From the NCBI GenBank assembly GCA_965365465.1, contig CBDUBU010000057.1, forward strand, positions 1 to 16,740: a stretch of 16,740 nt of DNA, read 5' to 3'. The translations under genes and the position numbers were made by a program. Source of the DNA: CBDUBU01 sp965365465. Its GTDB lineage: Bacteria > Bacteroidota > Rhodothermia > Rhodothermales > DASSAV01. Below are positions 8,058 to 15,988 of the stretch, piece after piece. How positions within the stretch are numbered: position 1 is the stretch's first letter; each line of letters starts with the position of its first letter. The notes beneath the pieces were generated by a model. That model searched no databases, was not told where the DNA came from, and saw only the letters and a list, made by a program, of their open reading frames with translations.

Positions 8058-9230
8058 ATGAAAAACCTGTCTTTTCTCCTTCTCGGTTTCATGCTGGCTG
8101 CGCCGCTGTATGCGCAGCCGGAACCCTGGCCCTGGGTGGAAGACGGGCCGCAAGTGACCTCCATTCTGCTGATGGGAGATACAAACATCCAGTTGCGGGA
8201 CAGTCCGGAAGCAGCATTCAGTCAGGTTATGCCTACCCTGAACGCGGCCGATCTGCGCATCCTCAATCTCGAAGGACCCTTTGCAGGGGCCTCTACTGAT
8301 CCGCGTATGCCTGACATCCCGCATAAGGACTGGCAGCATTCCGAGCCGGATCAGGTTGCAGCCCTGACGGCAGCGGGCATCGACGCAGTAGGCGTAGCCA
8401 ACAATGTCACCTATCCCTGGCAGGCTTTGATGCGCAGCCTGGAGGTTCTGGACAGGGTAGGTGTACCTTATGCCGGAGGCGGAGAAGATCTGGAGGCCGC
8501 TCACCGCCCCGTCATTCTGCAGAAGAATGGCCTACGAGTAGGTTTCATGCAGTACGCAGCCACGGTCTTTCCATACAACCATGCAGCTACAGAGACGCAG
8601 CCCGGCATCGCAGAAATCAAGGTCTATACTGCCTATCAGCCGCCGCCCAACCTCGATAAGCCCGGTCAGCCGCCTGTCGTGATTACATGGCTGGATGAAG
8701 CTTCAGAAGCAAGGATGGTGGAAGACATCCGGAACCTGAAGACGCAGGCTGACATCGTGATCGTCTCTTTTCACTGGGGCGTTTCCGACACCAGCGAACC
8801 GGTTTCCTATCAAAGCGATATCGGCAAAGCCGTGATTGACGCCGGCGCCGATGTGGTATTCGGGCACGGGCCGCACCGGTACCAGAAGATAGAAGTCTAC
8901 AAAGGCAAGCCGATCTTTCACAGCCTGGCGCAGTTCGCATTCGATGACCAGCGCAGCGAGCGCTACCGGCGTTTCCGGGAAGGGCTGCTGGTGCGCCTTG
9001 CCGTCAGGGATAAGCAGATCCAGACGGTCTCGCTGATTCCTACCTGGCGCGAAGACGACAATTTTGTAAGGCTCTATGACCCGAATGAGGGCAAAGGCCG
9101 TGAACTCTTCGGCTATCTCCAATCCGTCAATGAAAAGGGTGCGGAACTAAAGCTGGCAGGCAAGGAGATTGTCGTTCAGGGGCTGGAATTCCGGCCTTCC
9201 GGAGCCGGGGAAGACTTGAGCGGCAAGTGA
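8058..9230 (+). CDS. Secreted CapA-family (PGA_cap metallophosphatase-fold) protein with altered motifs
   Basis: A 390-residue protein with a signal peptide (MKNLSFLLLGFMLAAPLYA, probable cut after residue 19), so it is exported; no lipobox Cys is seen. The body follows the CapA fold: LLMGDTNI at 37-44, ILNLEGPFAG at 68-77, AGIDAVGVANN at 106-116, VIVSFHWG at 234-241, GHGPHRYQ at 269-276 and PIFHSLAQFAFD at 285-296. Known members take part in poly-gamma-glutamate capsule production, but many CapA-fold proteins stand alone with unknown substrates. Here no capB or capC is nearby. Two motifs deviate from the usual form: the common ANNH..D is ANNVTYP (114-120) and SLGNF is SLAQF (289-293), so the family reaction may not apply. 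GAGGTG at 8047-8052, five bases before the ATG, fixes the start. It is followed at once by the minus-strand tRNA terminator. Confidence 0.85.
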   Translation: MKNLSFLLLGFMLAAPLYAQPEPWPWVEDGPQVTSILLMGDTNIQLRDSPEAAFSQVMPTLNAADLRILNLEGPFAGASTDPRMPDIPHKDWQHSEPDQVAALTAAGIDAVGVANNVTYPWQALMRSLEVLDRVGVPYAGGGEDLEAAHRPVILQKNGLRVGFMQYAATVFPYNHAATETQPGIAEIKVYTAYQPPPNLDKPGQPPVVITWLDEASEARMVEDIRNLKTQADIVIVSFHWGVSDTSEPVSYQSDIGKAVIDAGADVVFGHGPHRYQKIEVYKGKPIFHSLAQFAFDDQRSERYRRFREGLLVRLAVRDKQIQTVSLIPTWREDDNFVRLYDPNEGKGRELFGYLQSVNEKGAELKLAGKEIVVQGLEFRPSGAGEDLSGK

Positions 9231-9238
9231 CCGCGTTC

Positions 9239-9281
9239 CAAAAGCAAAAGCCGCAAGTCCGTTTTATGTTAGACTTGCGGC
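9239..9281 (-). terminator. Intrinsic terminator of tRNA-Ala, possibly bidirectional
   Basis: Arms at 9250-9259 and 9272-9281 pair perfectly over 10 bases (GCCGCAAGTC with GACTTGCGGC) around a 12-base loop. Read on the minus strand the stem is followed by TTTTGCTTTT, a good U-tract, starting 10 bases after the tRNA end. On the plus strand it lies 19 bases after the capA-like stop and is followed only by CTTTCCC, so it may also stop that transcript more weakly. Confidence 0.82.
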
Positions 9282-9290
9282 CTTTCCCTG

Positions 9291-9363
9291 TGGAGCCAAT
9301 GGGATTCGAACCCATGACCTCTACAATGCCATTGTAGCGCTCTACCAACTGAGCTATGGCCCC
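9291..9363 (-). tRNA. tRNA-Ala (anticodon GGC)
   Basis: The minus strand folds as a complete 73-base tRNA. The acceptor arm is GGGGCCA with TGGCTCC (one G-U pair) plus discriminator A at 9291. The D-arm region reads TAGCTCAGTTGGTAGAGC, and the T-arm holds GGGTTCGAATCCC. The anticodon stem CTACA/TGTAG closes loop ATGGCAT, giving anticodon GGC (plus-strand 9328-9330), which reads alanine GCC and GCU codons. The 3' CCA is not encoded: CAG follows the discriminator, so CCA must be added by nucleotidyltransferase. The gene stands alone, with its own promoter and terminator. Confidence 0.97.
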
Positions 9364-9381
9364 TTTTTTATGTGAAATCAC

Positions 9382-9411
9382 AGTATACAAACGGTGCGCC
9401 GTTCCTGTCAA
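9382..9411 (-). promoter_or_regulatory. Sigma-70-type promoter of tRNA-Ala
   Basis: On the minus strand a perfect -35 TTGACA (9411-9406) and a -10 TATACT (9387-9382, one base off TATAAT) are separated by 18 bases. Transcription would start about 7 bases further on, leaving a leader of roughly 10-12 bases ending in a run of A before the mature tRNA 5' end at 9363. Position, strand and match quality together make this convincing. Confidence 0.8.
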
Positions 9412-9558
9412 CCAGATGGGCAACGCAGGGTTTCCTTCCACACTGTATTCACAAATATCGTTTTGCGGCCTGGCGGATGATGCATTTGTCCGGAGGGTTT
9501 AAGAAATTAGGGCGCTCTGCCATTCGGCATGTCCTTTTGAAACCATACGTTTTCCCGA

Positions 9559-12036
9559 ATGCCCGTTTTATCCCATCAACCCTTTCATGTATTCAAGTTC
9601 GGCGGCACGTCGGTGGCCTCGCCGGAACGGATTCGCCAGGTTGTTCAACTCGTAAAGGCCGAACCTGACACCGTTCGTCGTGTGGTCGTGGTATCGGCGC
9701 TTGGAGGCGTGACCGACCAGTTACTGCAAACCATAGAGGAAGCGCTCAATCGTACAGGCAAGCACAAGTCTCTGCTGGAGCAAATAAAATCCAGGCACGA
9801 CGCAGCTATCGAAGAACTCGCCCTGAAAGACGAACGGGAGGCGCTGCGGACAATCATTGAGGAGCGGTGGCGGGAACTGGCCGAACTGCTGGACGGCGTA
9901 TATCTGCTGCGGGAATGCACGCGCCGGACCCGTGATGCCATCATCGGCATGGGAGAGCGCGTTTCCGCGCCGCTGGCCGCATCGGCATTCCGGGCAGCAG
10001 GATGCGATGCCGTCGCGCTGGATGCCACGCAGTTCATTCGCACGGACACTTCCTTCGGGGAAGGCAACGTGAACTTTGAGGAGACGAATGCGCTGGTGCA
10101 GCAGTTTTTCGCCCGATATGCCGAAGATCAGATTCTGGTTGTTACCGGATTCATTGCCTCAACGGACAAAGGCGTAACGATTACCCTCGGAAGGTCAGGC
10201 AGCGACTACACCGCGACCATCCTTGCCGGCGCTCTCCATGCCGAGCGCGTCATCATCTGGACGGACGTGGATGGCGTATTGTCGGCAGATCCACGGCTGG
10301 TGCCGGAGGCTTTCTCGCTTCCACGCCTGAGCTACCGGGAAGCCGCCGAACTGGCCTATTTTGGCGCAAAGGTGCTTCATCCAAGAACCATGCGGCCGCT
10401 TCAGGACCGGAACATCCCGCTCTACATAAAAAACACGCTCAATCCCAAAGCTCCGGGCACCCTGATTTCGATTGAGTCGGGGCATGATGACGGGCGCGTC
10501 AAGGCAGTCACCAGCGTGCGTGGTGTGGCCGTCGTGATGTTGGAAGGAAAGGGAATGATCGGGATTCCCGGCATCTCCGCACGCGCCTTCAGCGCTCTGG
10601 CCGCCCGGCAGATCAATGTGCTCATGATCTCGCAGGCATCCAGCGAGCAGAGCATCTGTATCGTCGTCCGGGAGGTGGAGGCAGAACCGGCAGAGGCCGC
10701 CTTGCGCGAAGAGTTCCGATTGGAATTGGCGCGCGGCGACGTAAGCAGTATTTCCTTTCAGCCGGAATGCGCTGTTCTCTCGGCGGTGGGAGATCATATC
10801 TTCAGGCGTCCCGGCGTGGCCGGGCGGATGTTCGCTACGTTGGGGCGTAATGGGGTCAACGTGATGGCGATTGCGCAAGGCGCCTCGGAGGCCAATATCT
10901 CCGCCGTCGTGCTGGATGCCGACGTGCGACAGGCCGTGCGCGCCCTCCATGAAGCCTTCGCCCTGGAGCGTAACCGGGTGCATCTGTTCCTGATGGGGAC
11001 CGGCATTATTGGAATGAAGATCCTGGAGATGCTAACGGAGCAGGCGCCTGTTTTGATGAAGCAGATGAGCCTGAACCTGCAACTCGTTGGCATTGCAAAC
11101 ACGCGCCAGATGGTCTGGGATGTAGAGGGCATTCCGTTTTCGCACGCTCTGGAGCGCCTGGAAACGTCGTCTGGCCCGCAGAACCTGGACACCATTATAG
11201 AGCATCTGGTTTCGAGCCGCCTCGAGCGCCTCATCGTCATTGATGCCACGGCTTCGGATGATGTTGCGCATCGTTATCCGGAATTGCTCGATCATAGCAT
11301 CGGGGTCATCACGCCTAACAAGCGGGCGAATACGAAAGATCAAGCTTTTTATGACCGCCTGCACCGGATGGCAAGGAGAAGACAGGTGCCGTATCTGTAC
11401 GAGACGACGGTAGGAGCCGGACTTCCCATCATCTCGACGCTTCGGGATCTGCTTCGTTCGGGAGATCGGATACATAAGATTGAAGGGGTCCTTTCCGGCA
11501 CACTGGCTTTTATTCTCAATTGCCTTTCGGAAGGAAATAAATTTTCGGATTCTGTCCGTCTGGCGAGAGAGAAGGGCTACACCGAACCTGATCCGAGGGA
11601 TGACCTGAAAGGGGAGGATGTGGCCCGCAAGCTGCTCATCCTGGCTCGTGAAACAGGGCTTTCTGTGGAGCGGGCAGATGTCGTTGTGGAGTCGCTCGTT
11701 CCTATTCATCTTCTGGAAGTCTCTGTAGAGGAGTTCATGGATCGCCTTGAGGAGGTGGATGAAGCGTGGGAATCACGGATCAGGCAAGCCGATCGGGAGA
11801 ATGGCAGGTTGCAGTACATCAGTCTGATCGAGGAAGGCCGTCTGAGTGTGCGCGTGCGAACAATGCCTCCGGACTCTCCCTTTGTGCATCTTCAGGGAAG
11901 CAACAACATGGTCGTTTTCACCACAGATCGGTATCAGGCGCATCCGCTGGTGATTCAGGGGCCCGGCGCAGGTCCGATCGTCACGGCGGCCGGCATTCTC
12001 GCCGACTTGATTAAGGCGGCAGAACTCGTCTCCTGA
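9559..12036 (+). CDS. thrA: Bifunctional aspartokinase / homoserine dehydrogenase
   Basis: An 825-residue fusion of the first and third steps of the aspartate pathway: phosphorylation of aspartate, and NAD(P)H reduction of aspartate semialdehyde to homoserine. The kinase spans about 10-310 (FKFGGTSVAS at 12-21, GERVSAPLAAS at 132-142, LGRSGSDYTA at 210-219, WTDVDGV at 234-240). Two ACT-type regulatory repeats follow near 320-392 and 402-465 (IPGISARAFSALA, and RPGVAGRMFATLG), where threonine feedback normally acts. The dehydrogenase runs from about 474: nucleotide-binding GTGIIG at 480-485, TPNKRAN at 585-591, YETTVGAGLP at 614-623, and DDLKGEDVARK at 681-691 with the expected catalytic Asp/Lys pair. 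The ATG at 9559 has no Shine-Dalgarno sequence, but residues 1-11 lead directly into the first strand. dapB follows 63 bases later. The intermediate enzyme Asd is not in the window. Confidence 0.96.
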   Translation: MPVLSHQPFHVFKFGGTSVASPERIRQVVQLVKAEPDTVRRVVVVSALGGVTDQLLQTIEEALNRTGKHKSLLEQIKSRHDAAIEELALKDEREALRTIIEERWRELAELLDGVYLLRECTRRTRDAIIGMGERVSAPLAASAFRAAGCDAVALDATQFIRTDTSFGEGNVNFEETNALVQQFFARYAEDQILVVTGFIASTDKGVTITLGRSGSDYTATILAGALHAERVIIWTDVDGVLSADPRLVPEAFSLPRLSYREAAELAYFGAKVLHPRTMRPLQDRNIPLYIKNTLNPKAPGTLISIESGHDDGRVKAVTSVRGVAVVMLEGKGMIGIPGISARAFSALAARQINVLMISQASSEQSICIVVREVEAEPAEAALREEFRLELARGDVSSISFQPECAVLSAVGDHIFRRPGVAGRMFATLGRNGVNVMAIAQGASEANISAVVLDADVRQAVRALHEAFALERNRVHLFLMGTGIIGMKILEMLTEQAPVLMKQMSLNLQLVGIANTRQMVWDVEGIPFSHALERLETSSGPQNLDTIIEHLVSSRLERLIVIDATASDDVAHRYPELLDHSIGVITPNKRANTKDQAFYDRLHRMARRRQVPYLYETTVGAGLPIISTLRDLLRSGDRIHKIEGVLSGTLAFILNCLSEGNKFSDSVRLAREKGYTEPDPRDDLKGEDVARKLLILARETGLSVERADVVVESLVPIHLLEVSVEEFMDRLEEVDEAWESRIRQADRENGRLQYISLIEEGRLSVRVRTMPPDSPFVHLQGSNNMVVFTTDRYQAHPLVIQGPGAGPIVTAAGILADLIKAAELVS

Positions 12037-12099
12037 ATGCGCTGCCGACAGGGAATTTCTGCCGGTTACAACACTAAAATCTGAAAGGAACAAGCATAC

Positions 12100-12840
12100 A
12101 TGAAACTGGCGCTCGTGGGTACAGGGCAGATGGGCCAGGCTGTCGAGAGACTCGCAATCGAACGCGGGCATGAGATCGTTGCCCGTTTTGATGTGAATAA
12201 ACCGCTTGTCGACTCATCGGATGTATCGGCTTTAAAAGGCGCCGATGTGGCTATCGACTTTTCTTTGCCGGAGGTAGAACTGGCTCACATCGAGCGCTAC
12301 TGCCGGTGGAATCAGGCTGCGGTAATCGGTACGACCGGTTGGTACGGCGAACTGGATCAGGTGCGCCGGTGGGTGGGCGACAGCAACGCCGCCGTGCTGT
12401 ACGCGCCTAACTTTTCGCTGGGTGTAGCGCTGCTGGTGCGCGCCTTGCAGAGCATCACTCCGTTGCTCGAAAAGCTGCCGGAGTATGACCCCTTCATTCA
12501 TGAAGTGCATCATCTGCGTAAGGTCGATAGTCCCAGCGGTACGGCCATGATGCTTGCCAACGTGCTGGTGGAGGGACTTTCCCGGAAGGCGCGTGTCGAG
12601 CCAGAGACGCAGCACGGGCGCATTGCTCAGGATGCCCTGCATGTTTCTTCGACGCGGGCCGGCAGCGTGTTTGGCAAGCATACGGTCGGGCTGGACAGCC
12701 CGTTCGATGAACTGGAGTTTGTTCATGTGGCGAAAGGACGGCAAGGATTCGCTTTCGGCGCAGTCCGAGCCGCCGAATGGCTCTCCGGGAAGTCCGGGCT
12801 GTTCACGCTGGATGATGTGCTGGCTGACTGGCTGGCCTGA
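12100..12840 (+). CDS. dapB: 4-hydroxy-tetrahydrodipicolinate reductase DapB
   Basis: Cytosolic NAD(P)H-dependent reductase that turns the product of DapA into tetrahydrodipicolinate on the way to diaminopimelate and lysine. At 246 residues it is a little shorter than the E. coli protein (273), as is common in Bacteroidota-like lineages. The Rossmann motif GTGQMG is at 7-12, IDFSLPE at 52-58, VIGTTGW at 75-81 and YAPNFSLGV at 101-109. The signature EVHHLRKVDSPSGTA lies at 135-149, with His137/His138 and the substrate-binding Lys141; Ser replaces the more usual Ala before PSGTA. GAAAGGA lies about 10 bases before the ATG. It is placed between thrA and dapA, so the cluster carries branch-point supply and the lysine arm together. 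No other identity is likely. Confidence 0.96.
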   Translation: MKLALVGTGQMGQAVERLAIERGHEIVARFDVNKPLVDSSDVSALKGADVAIDFSLPEVELAHIERYCRWNQAAVIGTTGWYGELDQVRRWVGDSNAAVLYAPNFSLGVALLVRALQSITPLLEKLPEYDPFIHEVHHLRKVDSPSGTAMMLANVLVEGLSRKARVEPETQHGRIAQDALHVSSTRAGSVFGKHTVGLDSPFDELEFVHVAKGRQGFAFGAVRAAEWLSGKSGLFTLDDVLADWLA

Positions 12841-12929
12841 CGCAAAACCGGATATTTGACCAGCGGAGGCTTGGCCGCCGACCTTCCATACCTGACTTTT
12901 GTTCAATCCTGTAAATCAAATTTTTTCCT

Positions 12930-13829
12930 ATGGCAACAGACCGACTTTTTACTGGCGTTGCTCCCGCCATGGTCACCCCTTTTACGAGTGATGATGCTTT
13001 TGATGAGCCGGCGTTTCAACGCCTGATCGATATGCAAATCGACGGCGGCGTCGGAGCAGTTGTTATCCTCGGCACCACAGGTGAGAATGCTACGGTCTGG
13101 CCCGATGAGCGCAGGCGTATCGTGCAGTCCGCCATCGACTACGTAGCAGGGCGCGTGCCAGTTATCATCGGGTCGGGCAACAACTCGACCAGCGAGAGCA
13201 TCGTCTTCTCAAAGGAGGCAGCGGCGTCCGGCGCCGACGGATTGCTGGTTGTCGGGCCGTATTACAACAAGCCCACCCAGGCAGGCTTCCGTGCACATGT
13301 GGCGGCCATTGCCGACGCTACGGATTGCCCGATCATCGTATACAACGTTCCCGGCCGGACAAGCTTCAACATCAAGGCTGAAACGATGCTGCAAATCGCC
13401 GAGGAGATACCTTCTGTCGTGGGCGTCAAGGAGGCGTCCGGCGATCTGGCTCAGATTTCAGATATTCTGGGGCATCGGCCCGAGCATCTTGCCGTTTATG
13501 CAGGCGACGATGAAATGGCTCTTCCTGTGCTCATGCTGGGCGGCAACGGCGTTATTTCGGTTGTGAGCAATGTGATTCCGGAACTGTTCTGCGAGATGAT
13601 TGGCGCGGGACTGAATGGGGAATTCGGGAAGGCGCGCCGCCTGCACTTCAAGTTGCTTTCGGCGATGCGGGCCTGTTTCTATGAAACCAACCCTATTCCC
13701 GTAAAGACAGTGCTTGGCGCTATGGGAATGATCGAGCCACATCTGCGTCTCCCGCTCGTCGCTGTGACGGACGAAAACCGGAAGAGGGCGCTCGAGGCGT
13801 TCGGGGCGTTCGTGGACGTAAACGTCTGA
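12930..13829 (+). CDS. dapA: 4-hydroxy-tetrahydrodipicolinate synthase DapA
   Basis: Aldolase-type TIM barrel that condenses pyruvate with aspartate semialdehyde, the first committed step to diaminopimelate and lysine. Its 299 residues match the family length. Key residues are visible: GTTGE at 48-52 (Thr49 and Thr50), PYYNKP at 110-115 (Tyr112 at the position of E. coli Tyr107), YNVPGRT at 138-144 (Tyr138, and Arg143, which binds the substrate carboxylate), and GVKEASGD at 165-172 with Lys167 forming the Schiff base with pyruvate. The start ATG is preceded by a T-rich run (ATTTTTTCCT) and no Shine-Dalgarno sequence, but MATDRLFTGVAPAMVTPF is the normal N-terminus. It lies 89 bases after dapB, so read-through or a separate promoter is possible; I see no clear promoter there. 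It ends convergent with mreD. Confidence 0.97.
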   Translation: MATDRLFTGVAPAMVTPFTSDDAFDEPAFQRLIDMQIDGGVGAVVILGTTGENATVWPDERRRIVQSAIDYVAGRVPVIIGSGNNSTSESIVFSKEAAASGADGLLVVGPYYNKPTQAGFRAHVAAIADATDCPIIVYNVPGRTSFNIKAETMLQIAEEIPSVVGVKEASGDLAQISDILGHRPEHLAVYAGDDEMALPVLMLGGNGVISVVSNVIPELFCEMIGAGLNGEFGKARRLHFKLLSAMRACFYETNPIPVKTVLGAMGMIEPHLRLPLVAVTDENRKRALEAFGAFVDVNV

Positions 13830-13866
13830 CCGTAAAACAGGGCTGGCAAGGATGCGCGATCACAGC

Positions 13867-13899
13867 GTAGCCGGTGCGGTTTGCACGCCGCCCGGCTGC
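13867..13899. terminator. Hairpin between convergent dapA and mreD
   Basis: GTAGCCGG (13867-13874) pairs with CCGGCTGC (13892-13899, one G-U pair). After a single-base bulge, GCGG (13876-13879) pairs with CCGC (13888-13891), leaving an eight-base loop. It fills most of the 78-base gap between the two stop codons. Neither side has a U-tract, so it is a candidate barrier or RNA 3' end for both genes rather than a classical terminator. Confidence 0.4.
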
Positions 13900-13907
13900 G
13901 ACCGCCG

Positions 13908-14378
13908 TTAACGTGTTCCAAACATCGCGGCCACGGTTCCTACAAAGGCCGTGTACAGCGAAGCGCCGATCCAGAGGGAGGTAACCATGTACATATTACG
14001 CGTTTCCGCCTGTAGCGCCAGAAACGTGACCAGCAGTCCATTGTGAAGGAGGGCAATCACCAATCCTCCCAGGAATGCCTGCTGCGGGAGGATAAGCAGG
14101 GTTTCGCGTTCATTTGCAGGAAACAGGCCCACGAGAAAGCCTACCAAGGTCTTGATGAACATATTAAGGCCCCACGTTCCGTAGATGGCATCCATCAGCA
14201 GCCCGAGCGAGAACCCGGCCAGGGAGCCGGCGCGTCTGCCATGCCTCAGACCGAGCCATGCCACATACAGAAGCACGGCATCCGGATAGGCTCCCCAGAT
14301 TTGCAGACGGCCTAATACTAACCATTGCAGGGCTACGATGAGTAGCCCGATAAGCGCATGGCGGACGAGAAATGGCAT
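13908..14378 (-). CDS. mreD: Rod shape-determining protein MreD
   Basis: A 156-residue, almost wholly hydrophobic protein with five or six predicted membrane helices, the usual size for MreD. The diagnostic block is in the first half: YPDAVLLYVAWLGLRHGRRA (31-50), then GFSLGLLMDAIYG and WGLNMFIKTLVGFLVGLF. This is the P-D-hydrophobic, G-R-x-G, GLL.D pattern of MreD. MreD is an inner-membrane part of the elongasome that works with MreB, MreC, RodA and PBP2 in lateral wall growth. It normally follows mreC, but here it follows a PBP4-type gene after 116 bases and is the last gene before convergent dapA. No Shine-Dalgarno sequence precedes the ATG. Small membrane proteins diverge fast; an ECF-type membrane component is the main alternative. 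Confidence 0.78.
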   Translation of the reverse strand: MPFLVRHALIGLLIVALQWLVLGRLQIWGAYPDAVLLYVAWLGLRHGRRAGSLAGFSLGLLMDAIYGTWGLNMFIKTLVGFLVGLFPANERETLLILPQQAFLGGLVIALLHNGLLVTFLALQAETRNMYMVTSLWIGASLYTAFVGTVAAMFGTR

Positions 14379-14494
14379 GGAAAACGGGTGAGGAGGGACG
14401 GAAAGCTATAGTGCGACGCAATGTACAAATCTCCCCTTGATTCGGAAAGCCGGAATTGTGTCGTTACAGCTATGTCGGGATACCGGAAAGGCGC

Positions 14495-15988
14495 TTAGCC
14501 GGGTTTGGATGAGGTAATGTTGGCTATGATAAGGTCTATGGTCTGCGTGATGCGGTAGGAGGGAATGCTGTAATTATTTGCAAAAATGACAAAGGCCACG
14601 CGGTCGCCATCCGTTGTCGTAGCGTAGCCGCTCAAGGTTCTCACAAATTCCAGAGATCCGGTTTTGGCAGACACCGGCAGGTCCTGCAAGCGATGCGAAA
14701 GCGTTGTGCGGGCTTCGCCTCCACGCGCCAGGGACTGGACGAATGCCTCGCGTTCAGGGTGTCGGTACATATAGGACAGCAATTTCCCCAGGGCTTCCGG
14801 CGTAATCATATCCTTGCGGGAAAGCCCGGAGCCGTCTCGCACCGAAAGGTTTTCGGCATCGATGCCGGCGCGGTTGAAAAACTCCTTGATGCGCCGCTCG
14901 CCGCCTGATGCGGAACCTCCCCAGCTAACCGTACGGAAGATCTGTTCCGCATAGAAGTTGTTGCTTTCCTTGTTGAGCACCGTGATAATCTCGGACAGCG
15001 GAGGAGAAGCATACACAAAAAGCACTTTGGCCTTATCGTAGTCCGGAATCCTCTCAAGATTCCGGATGTCATCGATGTCTGCCAGCCTTGCTTCCACCTC
15101 GATGCCGGCCTGCCGGAGATGCTGTATGAAACTGTGAAGCGTAAAGGCGGTCGGGTTAGTGACCGGCAGGTTGATCGTGCTGCGATACGAGCGCGGCACA
15201 GAGCCGTCTATCGTCACGCTTTCAGTTCCGAGTGTGCGATTGACATCCAGCGACCAGCCCCGGCGGCGAGAGCTTGTGGCAGCCAGGTTCCGCACCTCCA
15301 GGTAATCGTCCGGGATCATTGTGATCGATGGCCGCGCTCCCACTCCGGACGACTGGATATTCAACTCGATCACATTATCACGATAGGAAAGACCTGATGC
15401 GCTGACGCCGAGTTTGCGGCTTGCCTGAGAGACCACATAATCAATGTCCCAGCCTTCGGCATAAGGCCGGTCGTCGAACGTATCGTCGTCTCCGATGATG
15501 CGGCCTTCGATGCGCTTCACACCCATACCGGCCAGGGATCTGGCCCAGGACCGCAACGGATCCTCGCGGCCAAGTTCCGTGCTGCCGAACGTCGGATCGC
15601 CTGATCCCTCGATAATGAGGTCGCCTTTCATAACGGACCCCTCTACCGAACCAGCAAAATAAAGCTTTGTCTGGTACCGAAAGTCTTTGCCCAATGCGTC
15701 GAGCGCTATCGCTGTGGTGATGATCTTCTGGTTAGAGGCCGGCAACATGGCTTTCTCAGCGTTGCGGCTGTAAAGCACCCGCCCCGTATTCAGGTCCTGT
15801 ATGAAGATGCCCCAGAAGGCGGAACGGGCATCGCCTGAGTCGATGATCTCGTCTATTCTGGAGACGACAGGGACAGGCGTGCTGAACGCCGGGATCAAGA
15901 GCAGAAGAGCAAGAACAGTGATCGCATAGCCGCCCCAAGGCCGCAGCGCGCCATGCTTGAAACGGACGGATTGCAGGGAGACAGGCAT
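14495..15988 (-). CDS. dacB: D-alanyl-D-alanine carboxypeptidase/endopeptidase, PBP4 (peptidase S13) family
   Basis: A 497-residue penicillin-binding protein that trims D-Ala from stem peptides and cuts D-Ala-meso-DAP cross-links in the periplasm. After a basic N-region it has one hydrophobic segment (about 21-36) serving as signal peptide or anchor. All three active-site motifs are present: SNQK at 85-88 (nucleophile Ser85, Lys88), SNN at 342-344, and KTG at 442-444. DGSGLSRKD at 385-393 is a PBP4 family mark. The long insert between the first two motifs is typical of class C PBPs. The start is well fixed because an in-frame TAA lies directly before the ATG; only an A-rich stretch (GGCAAAAGTTAA) precedes it. 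mreD follows downstream on the same strand, while the DUF3098-like gene diverges across a 208-base AT-rich gap that should hold both promoters. Confidence 0.94.
   Translation of the reverse strand: MPVSLQSVRFKHGALRPWGGYAITVLALLLLIPAFSTPVPVVSRIDEIIDSGDARSAFWGIFIQDLNTGRVLYSRNAEKAMLPASNQKIITTAIALDALGKDFRYQTKLYFAGSVEGSVMKGDLIIEGSGDPTFGSTELGREDPLRSWARSLAGMGVKRIEGRIIGDDDTFDDRPYAEGWDIDYVVSQASRKLGVSASGLSYRDNVIELNIQSSGVGARPSITMIPDDYLEVRNLAATSSRRRGWSLDVNRTLGTESVTIDGSVPRSYRSTINLPVTNPTAFTLHSFIQHLRQAGIEVEARLADIDDIRNLERIPDYDKAKVLFVYASPPLSEIITVLNKESNNFYAEQIFRTVSWGGSASGGERRIKEFFNRAGIDAENLSVRDGSGLSRKDMITPEALGKLLSYMYRHPEREAFVQSLARGGEARTTLSHRLQDLPVSAKTGSLEFVRTLSGYATTTDGDRVAFVIFANNYSIPSYRITQTIDLIIANITSSKPG

Noticed and set aside
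7853..8299. Plus-strand frame of 148 codons overlapping the start of the capA-like gene
   Set aside because: It conflicts with the signal peptide and ribosome binding site of the capA-like gene in another frame and its translation is Cys/Arg-rich without motifs.
9371..9382. TGTGAAATCACA palindrome that looks like a CRP half-site pair
   Set aside because: CRP sites have a six-base spacer, here it is two; the palindrome lies between the tRNA -10 and its 5' end, so it is more simply leader sequence.
10195..10983. Minus-strand open frame of 262 codons opposite thrA
   Set aside because: Antisense to the kinase and ACT domains; composition rich in His and Gly, typical of a shadow frame.
12841..12929. 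GATATTTG (12851-12858) as a Bacteroidota-type -7 promoter box for dapA
   Set aside because: One mismatch to TAnnTTTG and no matching -33 TTG at a suitable distance; not enough to call a promoter.
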